This document shows positions 51,122 to 59,491 of a stretch of DNA of 64,000 nt, piece after piece. Origin of the DNA: Pacificispira spongiicola (lineage in GTDB: Bacteria; Pseudomonadota; Alphaproteobacteria; UBA8366; Aestuariispiraceae); the NCBI RefSeq assembly GCF_012926505.1, contig NZ_JABBNT010000001.1, forward strand, positions 682,001-746,000, read 5' to 3'. The notes below the pieces were generated by a model. That model did not search any database. It saw nothing but the letters and a program-made list of their open reading frames with translations, and was not told the DNA's origin. The first letter of the stretch is position 1. Each line of letters begins with the position of its first letter. The position numbers and the translations under genes are program-made.

Positions 51122-51278
51122 CCCCAGGCGGGTCATATCCCTTCTGACCTACACCCGTTTTTCGGGCCAGGCCTTGGTCCATGCGACACAAGGCTTGTTC
51201 CATTTCGCACACACGAATTTTATCGTGAGAATATGGACAAATTATTATTTCACACTTATATTACGTCTAACAATTTTT

Positions 51279-51298
51279 AACACACAATTTTGTGTGTT
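51279..51298. promoter_or_regulatory. AT-rich palindrome upstream of the siroheme/sulfite operon
   Basis: AACACACA, ATTT, TGTGTGTT: a perfect 8-bp inverted repeat, followed by TTT. It sits 20 bp before the start codon of the first gene, inside a region far more AT-rich than its surroundings (51215-51302). A -10-like TATATT is visible at 51257-51262. It could be the operator of a sulfur-starvation regulator or a leader hairpin. Confidence 0.45.
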
Positions 51299-51318
51299 TT
51301 TAACGAGCGGAGAGACCG

Positions 51319-52296
51319 ATGGACGTTTTCCCGTCCTTTTGGAAGCTGGAAGGCAAAACCGTGCTGGTTGTCGGCGGCGGCGATGCGGCTGTCCGGAAGC
51401 TGCGGCTCGTCACCCGGACGCCGGGGCAGGTTTCCGTCTTCGCCACCGGCCCGATCGATGCGGAAATCGAAGGCCTGCGAGACAATGGCCGGATCACGCT
51501 GGTCGCCGGAGCACTGCGCCCGCAAGACATTCCAGACAACACCGCCTTCGCCATCGTCGCCACGGAAGACGACGCGGAAGCGGAGGCTGCGATCGCCGTC
51601 CTGAAAGACGCCCATGTGCCGGTAAACGCGGTCGACCGGACGGACAATTGCGACTTCGTCGTCCCGTCCATCGTGGATCGGGACTCCGTCGTCGTCGGGA
51701 TTTCCACCGGCGGCGCGGCCCCGGTGTTGGCCCGCAATATCCGGGAGACCGTCGAATCCGCACTGCCCGAAAAGCTGGGCGCGCTGGCCCGCTTCGCCGC
51801 CAGCTTCCGTCCCGCCGTCGCGGGTACGATCCCGCATGGGAAACAGCGTAAGGCATTTTGGGAAAAGTTCTTCGACGGTCCCGTCTCCGACATGGTTCTG
51901 CGTGGTGAGGAAACCGCCGCGCGGGAAGCCATGCTGTCCGACCTGAACCGGCATGACAGCCGTAAGCAGGTTACCGGCGATGTGACCGTCATCGAACTGG
52001 ACCCGACCCAGCCGGACTTGTTGAGCCTGCGCGGACTGCGCCGGTTGCAGCGCGCCGATGTCGTTTTCCATGACGCCCGCTTCGATAGCCGTGTGCTGGA
52101 ACTGGCCCGCCGCGATGCCGATCACAGCGCTTTCACCGATATGACCCGGACGATCAGCGATGCCTGCACGGCTCGCGGCAAGGGCCTATCGGCGGTAATC
52201 CTGACCCTGCCCGGCACCGCACCGGGAGAAATGTTCGAAACCCTTCGTCACGGTTCGGCGGCGCGGGAAACCGTCCCGGCCGTCCGTTTTGCCTGA
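51319..52296 (+). CDS. Siroheme synthase-like protein (precorrin-2 dehydrogenase domain with degenerate SUMT half-domain)
   Basis: Protein of 325 residues. The N-terminal part (1 to about 205) is a complete precorrin-2 dehydrogenase/ferrochelatase domain: VVGGGDAAVRK at 18-28, VNAVDRTDNCDFVVPSIVDRD (ferrochelatase aspartate region) near 102-122, and the CysG linker helices. The following 120 residues resemble only the start of uroporphyrinogen-III methyltransferase (LSLRGLRRLQRADVVFHD), but the SAM-binding GAGPGDP loop is replaced by ELDPTQP and the C-terminal two thirds are missing. It cannot be expected to methylate. It is the first gene of the operon with DUF2849, sulfite reductase and DUF934. 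Confidence 0.85.
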   Translation: MDVFPSFWKLEGKTVLVVGGGDAAVRKLRLVTRTPGQVSVFATGPIDAEIEGLRDNGRITLVAGALRPQDIPDNTAFAIVATEDDAEAEAAIAVLKDAHVPVNAVDRTDNCDFVVPSIVDRDSVVVGISTGGAAPVLARNIRETVESALPEKLGALARFAASFRPAVAGTIPHGKQRKAFWEKFFDGPVSDMVLRGEETAAREAMLSDLNRHDSRKQVTGDVTVIELDPTQPDLLSLRGLRRLQRADVVFHDARFDSRVLELARRDADHSAFTDMTRTISDACTARGKGLSAVILTLPGTAPGEMFETLRHGSAARETVPAVRFA

Positions 52297-52312
52297 TCGG
52301 AAAGAGAGACCC

Positions 52313-52633
52313 ATGGCAGCCAAAGCCCTGAAAGCAAACCGACTGTCCGATGGCGAGGCCGTGTGGCTGTCCCGGACCGGCATTTGGGAAACGCGCGTAA
52401 CCCTGGCCCGTGTCGAAGAAGACGCGGACGGCATCGCCGCGCTGGAAGACGCCGCCCGCACGGCGACGGCGGACTGTATCGTCGTCGACGCGGAATTGAT
52501 CGACATGGAAATCCGGGACGGCGCCCCTGTCCCGTCGAAACTGAAGGAACGGATCCGCGCCTTGGGCCCGACCGTTCGTCTGGACCTCGGCAAGCAGGCC
52601 GAACCGGAATCGCGACTTGGAAAGGTTGCCTGA
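52313..52633 (+). CDS. DUF2849 family protein
   Basis: Small protein of 106 residues starting MAAKALKANRLSDGEAVWLS at ATG 52313, with AAAGAGAGA upstream. DUF2849 proteins lie between the siroheme synthase and sulfite reductase genes in many alphaproteobacteria and are presumed accessory to sulfite reduction; the exact role is unknown. The stop overlaps the next start (TGATG), so translation is coupled to the sulfite reductase. Confidence 0.9.
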   Translation: MAAKALKANRLSDGEAVWLSRTGIWETRVTLARVEEDADGIAALEDAARTATADCIVVDAELIDMEIRDGAPVPSKLKERIRALGPTVRLDLGKQAEPESRLGKVA

Positions 52634-54303
52634 TGTATCGCTACGACGAATTCGACGCCACGCTGGTCCGCGAAAGGGTCAGCCAGTTCCGGGGACAGGT
52701 CGCGCGCCGCGTCGCCGGGGAATTGACGGAAGACGAGTTCAAGCCGCTGCGGCTGATGAACGGTCTGTACCTGCAAATCCACGCCTATATGCTGCGCGTC
52801 GCCATCCCCTATGGCACGTTCGACGCCCGGCAGATGCGCAAGCTGGCCCATATCGCGCGCGTCTACGACAAGGGCTACGGCCATTTCACGACGCGCCAGA
52901 ACATCCAGTTCAACTGGATCAAGCTGGACGAAACGCCGGATATCCTGGACGAACTGGCCGATGTCGAAATGCACGCCATTCAGACATCGGGCAACTGCAT
53001 CCGCAATACGACAGCGGACCCCTATGCCGGGGCGGCGGTGGACGAAGTCGAAGACCCCCGCGCCTGGGCGGAGATCATCCGCCAGTGGTCTAGCTTCCAC
53101 CCGGAATTTTCGTTCCTGCCGCGCAAGTTCAAGATCGCGGTCACCGGCGCAACGCATGACCGGGCCGCCGTTCGGGTCCATGATATCGGCCTGATCGCGA
53201 AGAAGAACGAGGCCGGGGAAATCGGCTTCGAAGTCATGGTCGGCGGCGGTCAGGGCCGCACACCGATGATTGCGAAAACCATCCGCGATTTCGTGCCGCG
53301 CGACCACCTGCTGTCCTATCTGGAAGCGGTCTTGCGCGTGTACAATATGCTGGGTCGGCGCGACAACAAGTACAAGGCACGCATCAAAATCCTGGTACAT
53401 GAAGTCGGTGTGGAGGAAATCCGCTCCCTGGTCGAGGCCGAATGGGAGGCCATGCAAAAGGAAACGTCGGTGGACCTTCCCACCGCCGAACGCGACCGCA
53501 TCGCCTCCTATTTCTCCGCCCCTGCCTTTGAGGTTTTGGCCGATACGGATCGCGGGTTCGAGGCCCGGCGCTTCGAAGACCGCGATTTCGCCGCCTGGGT
53601 CCGCAGCAATGTGAAGCCGCACCGCCAGACCGGTTATGCCATCGTCGATATTTCGCTGAAACCGACCGGCGGCATTCCCGGCGATATCACCGCCGATCAG
53701 ATGGATACGGTGGCGGATATCGCCGATGCCTTTGCCGTCGGGTCCGAAATCCGCGCGACCTATCAGCAGAACCTCGTGCTGCCGCATGTGAAACTGTCCG
53801 ACCTGCCGGCCGTTTATGACCGGCTGAAGGCGGCGGAATTGGCGACCGGCAATATCGGTCTTGCGGGCGATATCATTGCCTGCCCGGGGCTGGATTACTG
53901 CAACCTGGCCAATGCGCGGTCGATCCCGATCGCCCAGCGCATTTCCGAACGCTTCGCCGATCTGAACCGGCAGTTCGATATCGGCCCGCTGGAGATCAAG
54001 ATTTCCGGCTGCATCAATGCTTGCGGACATCACCATGTCGGCCATATCGGCATTCTGGGCGTCGACCGGAAGGGCGAGGAACATTATCAGCTCACGCTCG
54101 GCGGGCGCGCGGATGAAGCCGCCGCCATCGGACGCATCACCGGACCGGGTTTTTCCTACGACGGCATCATCGATGCGGTGGAAACCGTGGTGGAAACCTA
54201 TCTGGCGATCCGCGCCAATCCGGAAGAACGCTTCATCGACACGTTGGACCGCGTCGGACAGGATCCGTTCAAGGAACGTCTCTACGGCGCGAAGGCCGCG
54301 TAA
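52633..54303 (+). CDS. cysI: Assimilatory nitrite/sulfite reductase hemoprotein (CysI-type)
   Basis: Siroheme and [4Fe-4S] enzyme that reduces sulfite to sulfide, 556 residues. The cluster/siroheme cysteines are C417 and C423 (CPGLDYC, CX5C) and C460 and C464 (SGCINACG, CX3C). The N-terminal ferredoxin-reductase-like half has FDARQMRKLAHIARVYDKGYGHFTTRQN, a substrate-binding region. The operon with siroheme synthase, DUF2849 and DUF934 points to sulfite rather than nitrite as substrate. cysH, usually adjacent in such operons, is absent. Confidence 0.94.
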   Translation: MYRYDEFDATLVRERVSQFRGQVARRVAGELTEDEFKPLRLMNGLYLQIHAYMLRVAIPYGTFDARQMRKLAHIARVYDKGYGHFTTRQNIQFNWIKLDETPDILDELADVEMHAIQTSGNCIRNTTADPYAGAAVDEVEDPRAWAEIIRQWSSFHPEFSFLPRKFKIAVTGATHDRAAVRVHDIGLIAKKNEAGEIGFEVMVGGGQGRTPMIAKTIRDFVPRDHLLSYLEAVLRVYNMLGRRDNKYKARIKILVHEVGVEEIRSLVEAEWEAMQKETSVDLPTAERDRIASYFSAPAFEVLADTDRGFEARRFEDRDFAAWVRSNVKPHRQTGYAIVDISLKPTGGIPGDITADQMDTVADIADAFAVGSEIRATYQQNLVLPHVKLSDLPAVYDRLKAAELATGNIGLAGDIIACPGLDYCNLANARSIPIAQRISERFADLNRQFDIGPLEIKISGCINACGHHHVGHIGILGVDRKGEEHYQLTLGGRADEAAAIGRITGPGFSYDGIIDAVETVVETYLAIRANPEERFIDTLDRVGQDPFKERLYGAKAA

Positions 54304-54317
54304 GGAAGGATCGAACC

Positions 54318-54824
54318 ATGGCTTTGATCAAGGACGGCAAACAGGTTTCCGACCAATGGCTGACGGCAGATGCCGACACGCCGGTGCAACCGGATATCCC
54401 GACCATCGTGCCCTTCGCCCGCTTTATCGCGGAACGGGATTCGTTGCTGCGCAGTCAGGCGGAAATCGGCGTGAAACTGTCGCCCGGCGACGATGTGGCG
54501 GCGCTTGCCGGCGATCTGGACCGGCTGAAGGTAATCGCGGTCGATTTCCCGGCTTTCACCGACGGCCGTGCGTATTCCTATGCCCGGTTGCTGCGTCAGC
54601 GGTACGGCTATCGCGGTGAAATCCGGGCAACGGGCAACGTGCTGCGCGATCAATATCTGTTCATGCTGCGCGCCGGGATCGATGCCTTCGAGGTAACAGA
54701 TAAGACGCAAATCTCGTCCTGGATCGATGCCCTGGAGGAGTTTTCCCACTATTACCAGAAAGCATCCGACGCTGCGCAACCGGTCTGGGCGAAGCGGCAT
54801 ACCACGGTCGCAGCGGCCGAATAA
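54318..54824 (+). CDS. DUF934 family protein, sulfite-assimilation accessory
   Basis: Cytoplasmic protein of 168 residues, 14 bp after cysI on the same strand. The family core includes FARFIAERDSLLR and FPAFTDGRAYSYARLLRQRYGYRGEIRATGNVL (about 82-110). DUF934 genes sit next to cysI and cysH in many proteobacteria and are thought to assist electron delivery or assembly of sulfite reductase; this is an inference from gene context. The gene ends 16 bp before the end of a convergent hypothetical gene. Confidence 0.9.
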   Translation: MALIKDGKQVSDQWLTADADTPVQPDIPTIVPFARFIAERDSLLRSQAEIGVKLSPGDDVAALAGDLDRLKVIAVDFPAFTDGRAYSYARLLRQRYGYRGEIRATGNVLRDQYLFMLRAGIDAFEVTDKTQISSWIDALEEFSHYYQKASDAAQPVWAKRHTTVAAAE

Positions 54825-54840
54825 AATCTGTCGCAGACCG

Positions 54841-55326
54841 TCAACCGGGCATTCTTGTCGCCGCAACCCGGCCAAGAATGCCCAGTGCCTGCGTCGCCCG
54901 ACTGATACCGTTTAGATTGGATCGGCCGACGGACGCCGCCAGGGCGGATTGCCAATCCGCAATCAGGTCGCGCGGCGACCCGGCACGGTCCGGCGGATAG
55001 CCGCCGCCCGTCGGGCCGTTCAGCAAAATTGCCTGATCCCCGCGCGTAATCACCCGCCCGGCCAGCAGGATTTCGGTCATATCCACGATTTCATTGGGGG
55101 TGATGGACGCCGGATCATAGCGGTCGCCCGCCATCAGATAGGCAGCCTCGGTACTGACCCGGACACGGGCGTCGGGATTGTCCAGCGGCGGCGGGTCCGG
55201 TCGCCGGTCGAGGGACCGGGGCGGCTTGGAGCGCATGATACGCCGTGCCCGGCCCATGGGACCGGGGGAAAATTCGGACAAGGTTTCATCGGCCGAAGGG
55301 CGGCCGGAAAAGAACGACAAACGCAT
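54841..55326 (-). CDS. Hypothetical protein
   Basis: Predicted protein of 161 residues; I do not recognise the family. ATG 55326 is chosen with GGAGGG about 9 nt upstream. The N-terminal part is Pro/Arg-rich and probably disordered (DRRPDPPPLDNPDARVR near 45-62). A more compact half follows with ASITPNEIVDMTEILLAGRVI and GDQAILLNGPTGGGYPP. No signal peptide or membrane helix is visible. It lies between the sulfite operon and malonyl-CoA decarboxylase without obvious link to either. A 60-bp gap separates it from the latter. Confidence 0.65.
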   Translation of the reverse strand: MRLSFFSGRPSADETLSEFSPGPMGRARRIMRSKPPRSLDRRPDPPPLDNPDARVRVSTEAAYLMAGDRYDPASITPNEIVDMTEILLAGRVITRGDQAILLNGPTGGGYPPDRAGSPRDLIADWQSALAASVGRSNLNGISRATQALGILGRVAATRMPG

Positions 55327-55387
55327 GCCACAGGGCCCTCCATACCGGAAGACCAAGCAATTCCTGTGCCATTCAGAGTGGAAATTT

Positions 55388-56797
55388 CTACAGCAACGCC
55401 TTGATCTGACTGGAAAAGGCGACAGTCCCGTCGGACGCCAGTTTTTCGTGGTTCCGTTCGATATCGGACAGGCGATAAAGGTAGTTGACCATCATGCCCG
55501 CCGACTGGGTCAGGCCCTTGTCCGATCGGTCGCCCAGCCAGTTGATCCGTTCGATCTGCGCGCCGTTGGTCAGGTGAAATCGCGCGACCGGATCCAACGG
55601 CATCTTGCGCTTCCGTTCCTTCGCCAGATAACGCGCGCATAGCCGCATCATCGGTTCCCGCAAGGCTTCCGCCAAGGCCGGATCGTCCCGCCAAGCCGGA
55701 TCGTCGATCAGCTTCGGCAATTGCCCCTTGCTGACCGTCTTGCCGACCGCGGCCTTCAGTTTCGCGCGGTCATCCGCCGTCAGGACATTCGGACGCCCTT
55801 CCGCCAGGGCCGTGTCCAGCCACGCGCGAAAGCCCGGAATCGGTGACAGGGTGGCGAAAGTCTTCAGGTTCGGCAGTTCCTTGCTCAATTCCCCGACGAC
55901 GCGTTTGATCAGGAAATTGCCAAAGCCGATGCCGCGAAGGCCCTTTTGGGTATTGGAAATCGAATAGAAGATTGCCGTATCCGCCTGGGTCGCATCTTCC
56001 GTCGGCGCGGATTCATCCAGCAGGGCCTGAACGTTACCCGCCATGCCGGTGACAAGCGCAACCTCAACGAAGATCAACGGTTCTTCCGGCATGCGCGGAT
56101 GGAAGAAGGCAAAGAGACGCCGATCCGGCGCCAGCCGGTTGCGCAGGTCCTGCCACGATTGGATTTCGTGCACGGCCTCATATTCGATCAGCTTTTCCAA
56201 TAGAGACGCGGGCGACCGCCAGGAAATCGACTGCATTTCCAGAAAGCCGATGTCGAACCAACTGATCAGCATGGCCTGGAGATCGGTATCCAACGGGCGC
56301 AAAGCCGGTTCCTCGCGCAGCATGGACAGGATATCCGCGCGCATATCGACCAGGAACTTTACCCCCTGCGGCAGGGCGTTGAATTGCGTCAGAAGCGTGA
56401 TCCGCCGCGCGGTCAGAGCCTCGCGCAGCGCCTGTTCCGCCGTGGCGCGCGCCGCCGGGTCCGATGCCAGATGCAGACGGTCGATGGCCTGATCGATGGC
56501 CAAGGGGTCGGTGCCGAATTCCGTCGCCAGCAATAGAAGGAAGCGTTTGCGCCCCTCGCGGCTCAAGGACAGATAGGCCTGGCCCAATCCGGCGGCCCGC
56601 TGACGGGCGGAAACCTCTCCGCCCTTGCCGTCCAGGCAGGCAATCATCTGCTTGCGGACGGATTCCGTGTCCCGCCCAACCAAATCAGGCTTGAGGTTCG
56701 CCACGGGTTCGCTGCCCGCCATATCCGCCCACAATTCGCGCAGGCTGGCCAATGTCCGCGAGAAGAACCCGGTTTCCGATTTCACTTCGATCGACAT
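55388..56797 (-). CDS. Malonyl-CoA decarboxylase
   Basis: Converts malonyl-CoA to acetyl-CoA and CO2, 469 residues, consistent with bacterial MCD/MatA-type proteins. The N-terminal helical domain (about 1-180) precedes a GNAT-like catalytic domain. The conserved motif HEIQSWQDLRNRLAPDRRLFAFFHPRMPEEPLIFVEVAL (residues about 205-245) contains the catalytic region, and the catalytic Ser/His motif region AIFYSISNTQKGLRGIGFGNFLIK follows near 278. ATG 56797 has GAGG 8 nt upstream. No malonyl-CoA synthetase or transporter is adjacent, so it may dispose of malonyl-CoA rather than use malonate. Confidence 0.93.
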   Translation of the reverse strand: MSIEVKSETGFFSRTLASLRELWADMAGSEPVANLKPDLVGRDTESVRKQMIACLDGKGGEVSARQRAAGLGQAYLSLSREGRKRFLLLLATEFGTDPLAIDQAIDRLHLASDPAARATAEQALREALTARRITLLTQFNALPQGVKFLVDMRADILSMLREEPALRPLDTDLQAMLISWFDIGFLEMQSISWRSPASLLEKLIEYEAVHEIQSWQDLRNRLAPDRRLFAFFHPRMPEEPLIFVEVALVTGMAGNVQALLDESAPTEDATQADTAIFYSISNTQKGLRGIGFGNFLIKRVVGELSKELPNLKTFATLSPIPGFRAWLDTALAEGRPNVLTADDRAKLKAAVGKTVSKGQLPKLIDDPAWRDDPALAEALREPMMRLCARYLAKERKRKMPLDPVARFHLTNGAQIERINWLGDRSDKGLTQSAGMMVNYLYRLSDIERNHEKLASDGTVAFSSQIKALL

Positions 56798-56904
56798 GGC
56801 GCCATCCTCAAAATCCGACTGCTGTCAGGGTACAGAATTCATATGGCCTGGAAATGACGCACCGCAACCGGCATGGTGCGAATTCATGATGAACGGGGCA
56901 ATGC

Positions 56905-57243
56905 ATGCAGGACGATAGATTACCCACCAAGATGTGGCTGCAAGCCGGGCTGGCCCTGTGCTCCGGTCGCGGCATATCCGCCATGGTTCTGCAAAGCGGC
57001 GATCCGCATACCGGTGTCGTCCTGGTGAAGATCGCCACCCTGGACGGCAAATGCCGCCTGTTGACGCAGCAGCGCGATATTGACGGCAACCTGACCTGGA
57101 TGGATGCCCTGCCGTCCGACGCAACGCCTGACGAGGCGGATGCCGACGCCTATATCGGGCGGGCTAGGCAGCGCGACCCCGATTTGTGGATCGTTGAAAT
57201 CGAGGATCGGTCCGGCGCCAATCCCTTCGATTCCGATCACTGA
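56905..57243 (+). CDS. DUF1491 family protein
   Basis: Small cytoplasmic protein of 112 residues, starting MQDDRLPTKMWLQAGLALCSGRG. The alphaproteobacterial family DUF1491 is recognised by RLPTKxWVQAxLRxC-type starts and a DPDLWIVEIEDR end, both present here. The function is unknown. It is convergent with rnpB: the stop codon ends 6 bp before the RNA's 3' boundary. ATG 56905 is the likely start; ribosome site support is moderate. Confidence 0.9.
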   Translation: MQDDRLPTKMWLQAGLALCSGRGISAMVLQSGDPHTGVVLVKIATLDGKCRLLTQQRDIDGNLTWMDALPSDATPDEADADAYIGRARQRDPDLWIVEIEDRSGANPFDSDH

Positions 57244-57249
57244 TAATTA

Positions 57250-57685
<436 letters not shown>

Positions 57686-57691
57686 AAGCAG

Positions 57692-57720
57692 GGGATAGAC
57701 CTTTCCCCGCTTGAATTCAA
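57692..57720 (-). promoter_or_regulatory. rnpB promoter
   Basis: On the minus strand TTGAAT (57715-57720) and TATCCC (57692-57697) are separated by exactly 17 nt, and rnpB begins 7 nt downstream of the -10. This agreement supports both the promoter and the RNA 5' end. Confidence 0.7.
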
Positions 57721-57824
57721 CGCCCGCATATGTCCAAACAAATAGACGTCGCATTCCGGATGGCGATGGTCTGCAGCAATCCGTCAAATGACCCTCGCCC
57801 GGCACCCTTTATCGTGAGAACTTG

Positions 57825-59408
57825 ATGAACAACCCGACAGCCGCCTCCATTTCGCCGCGTTACGTTTCTCCAGCTCCGGCGGCTATTCCCCGTGCAGGAA
57901 AACCCGGCGCCCCCGTCGCGCTGTCGGGCAACAACTTCACCTTGGATCAGATTGCCACCATCGCCGTGGACGGGACCGACGCGACGATAGACGAAAGCGC
58001 CTGGCCCAGAATTTCGGAAGGGCGCGCCGTCGTGGAAGCGATCGTCGCCGAGGGCCGTCCCGCCTACGGCATTACCACCGGCGTCGGCTCCCAAAAGGAG
58101 TCGAGCGTCCAGCAGACCGACCTCGCCACCTTCAATCGACGGCTGCTCGCCGCACATGCGACGCGCGTGCCCGGCCCCACCCTTGACCCGGCGGTCGTCC
58201 GCGCCGCGATGGCCGTGCAGCTCAACCTCTTCGCGACCGGCACCAGCGGCGTCCGTCGGGAACTGGTCGAACGCCTGATGAAGCGGCTGAACGAAAATCG
58301 CGTGCCCACGGTCGATGCCTCCGGATCGGTGGGCGCATCGGACTTGGTCCCCCTGGCGCAGCTCGGCCTCGGGCTTCTTGAAGATGCACCGGACTCAGTT
58401 TTCGAACCGGGCGCCAAGGAGGCCCTCTCGCTGATGAACAGCAATGCCATCTCGCTCGGCATGGGATCGCTGTGCCTCGTTTCGGCGAGGCGCCTGCTGG
58501 CGACGCTGGACCTCGCCGCGGCAGTTGCGCTGGAAGGGCTGCGCGGCAATCTGGGCTCCATCGCCGAACCGGTGAACCGCGTCCACGGACGGCGCGGCCA
58601 GCATGCGTCATCGTCGCGTCTCAGGAGCCTGCTTCGAGACTCCGCGCTCTGGTATGGGGGAGAGTCGCGCTTCCTGCAGGACCCTCTGTCCTTCCGATGC
58701 GTGTCGCAAATTCACGGCGTCGGTCACGAGGTCCTGGCCCGGGCCGAGCAGGTCTGGGAAGTCGAATTGAACGCGCCGACGGACAACCCGCTGATCGATC
58801 GGGAGAACGGCGCCGTGATCAGCCATGGCAACATGGATTCGACGGCGCTCACTGCCGCAATCGACCCGCTTCGCCAGATTCTGGCCAAAATCTGCGAACT
58901 GTCGGGCGAACGGCTGCACAAGCAACATTGGCCCGCCTTCTCCGGCCTGCCGACGGGGCTCGCCCGCGAGGCCGGAGCGATCGGCGGCGTGCAGTTCCTG
59001 AACCTCTCTCATATCGCCGCCTCCCTCATCGCCTCCAGTAAGATCTGGGCGACACCGGTCCTGCTGAACTCGGTCGGGCAGCTTGCCGATGGGGTCGAGG
59101 ATACCGCCGGTCTCGCGATGCATGCCGTCGCCGATCTGGCCCGCGTGATCGAGGCCGCCTACAAGATCGCCACGATCGAGCTGACGGTCGGAGTCTGGGC
59201 CATCCATCGGCGCGATATCGATCCCGGAAAGCTGGGACACGGCGTTCGCCCGGTCTTCGAGGCGCTGCTGCCCCTGTTGCCGATAGACCGCGAAGGGGAG
59301 GAGACCTTCTCCCTATCGCCGCTCATCGACTTCGTCGTGAACGGCGACCTCGTAGAAACGGCCTATGATGCCGCCGGGATCGACCCGCGAACCTGGAAAG
59401 CGATCTAG
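57825..59408 (+). CDS. Aromatic amino-acid ammonia-lyase (HAL/PAL) family protein with altered MIO motif
   Basis: Protein of 527 residues in the histidine/phenylalanine/tyrosine ammonia-lyase fold. ATG 57825 follows a TTG; the ribosome site GAGAA is weak. The fold is complete: YGITTGVGSQKE near 82, FNRRLLAAHATRVPGP near 105, QDPLSFRCVSQIHGVGHEV near 286, and VELNAPTDNPLID near 312. The MIO-forming triad is Ala-Ser-Gly followed by Asp-Leu in active enzymes; here residues 170-176 read GASDLVP, so the glycine is missing. The prosthetic group probably cannot form as usual. CTC codons are commoner than in neighbours. Activity is doubtful or altered. Confidence 0.9.
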   Translation: MNNPTAASISPRYVSPAPAAIPRAGKPGAPVALSGNNFTLDQIATIAVDGTDATIDESAWPRISEGRAVVEAIVAEGRPAYGITTGVGSQKESSVQQTDLATFNRRLLAAHATRVPGPTLDPAVVRAAMAVQLNLFATGTSGVRRELVERLMKRLNENRVPTVDASGSVGASDLVPLAQLGLGLLEDAPDSVFEPGAKEALSLMNSNAISLGMGSLCLVSARRLLATLDLAAAVALEGLRGNLGSIAEPVNRVHGRRGQHASSSRLRSLLRDSALWYGGESRFLQDPLSFRCVSQIHGVGHEVLARAEQVWEVELNAPTDNPLIDRENGAVISHGNMDSTALTAAIDPLRQILAKICELSGERLHKQHWPAFSGLPTGLAREAGAIGGVQFLNLSHIAASLIASSKIWATPVLLNSVGQLADGVEDTAGLAMHAVADLARVIEAAYKIATIELTVGVWAIHRRDIDPGKLGHGVRPVFEALLPLLPIDREGEETFSLSPLIDFVVNGDLVETAYDAAGIDPRTWKAI

Positions 59409-59491
59409 CGGGGCCTGTCTGGTATAGACCGTAGTTCCCCAGCTCACGCTGGAACAGAGCCCCCTACCGTCCAGTCCAAATCAGACGGGCA

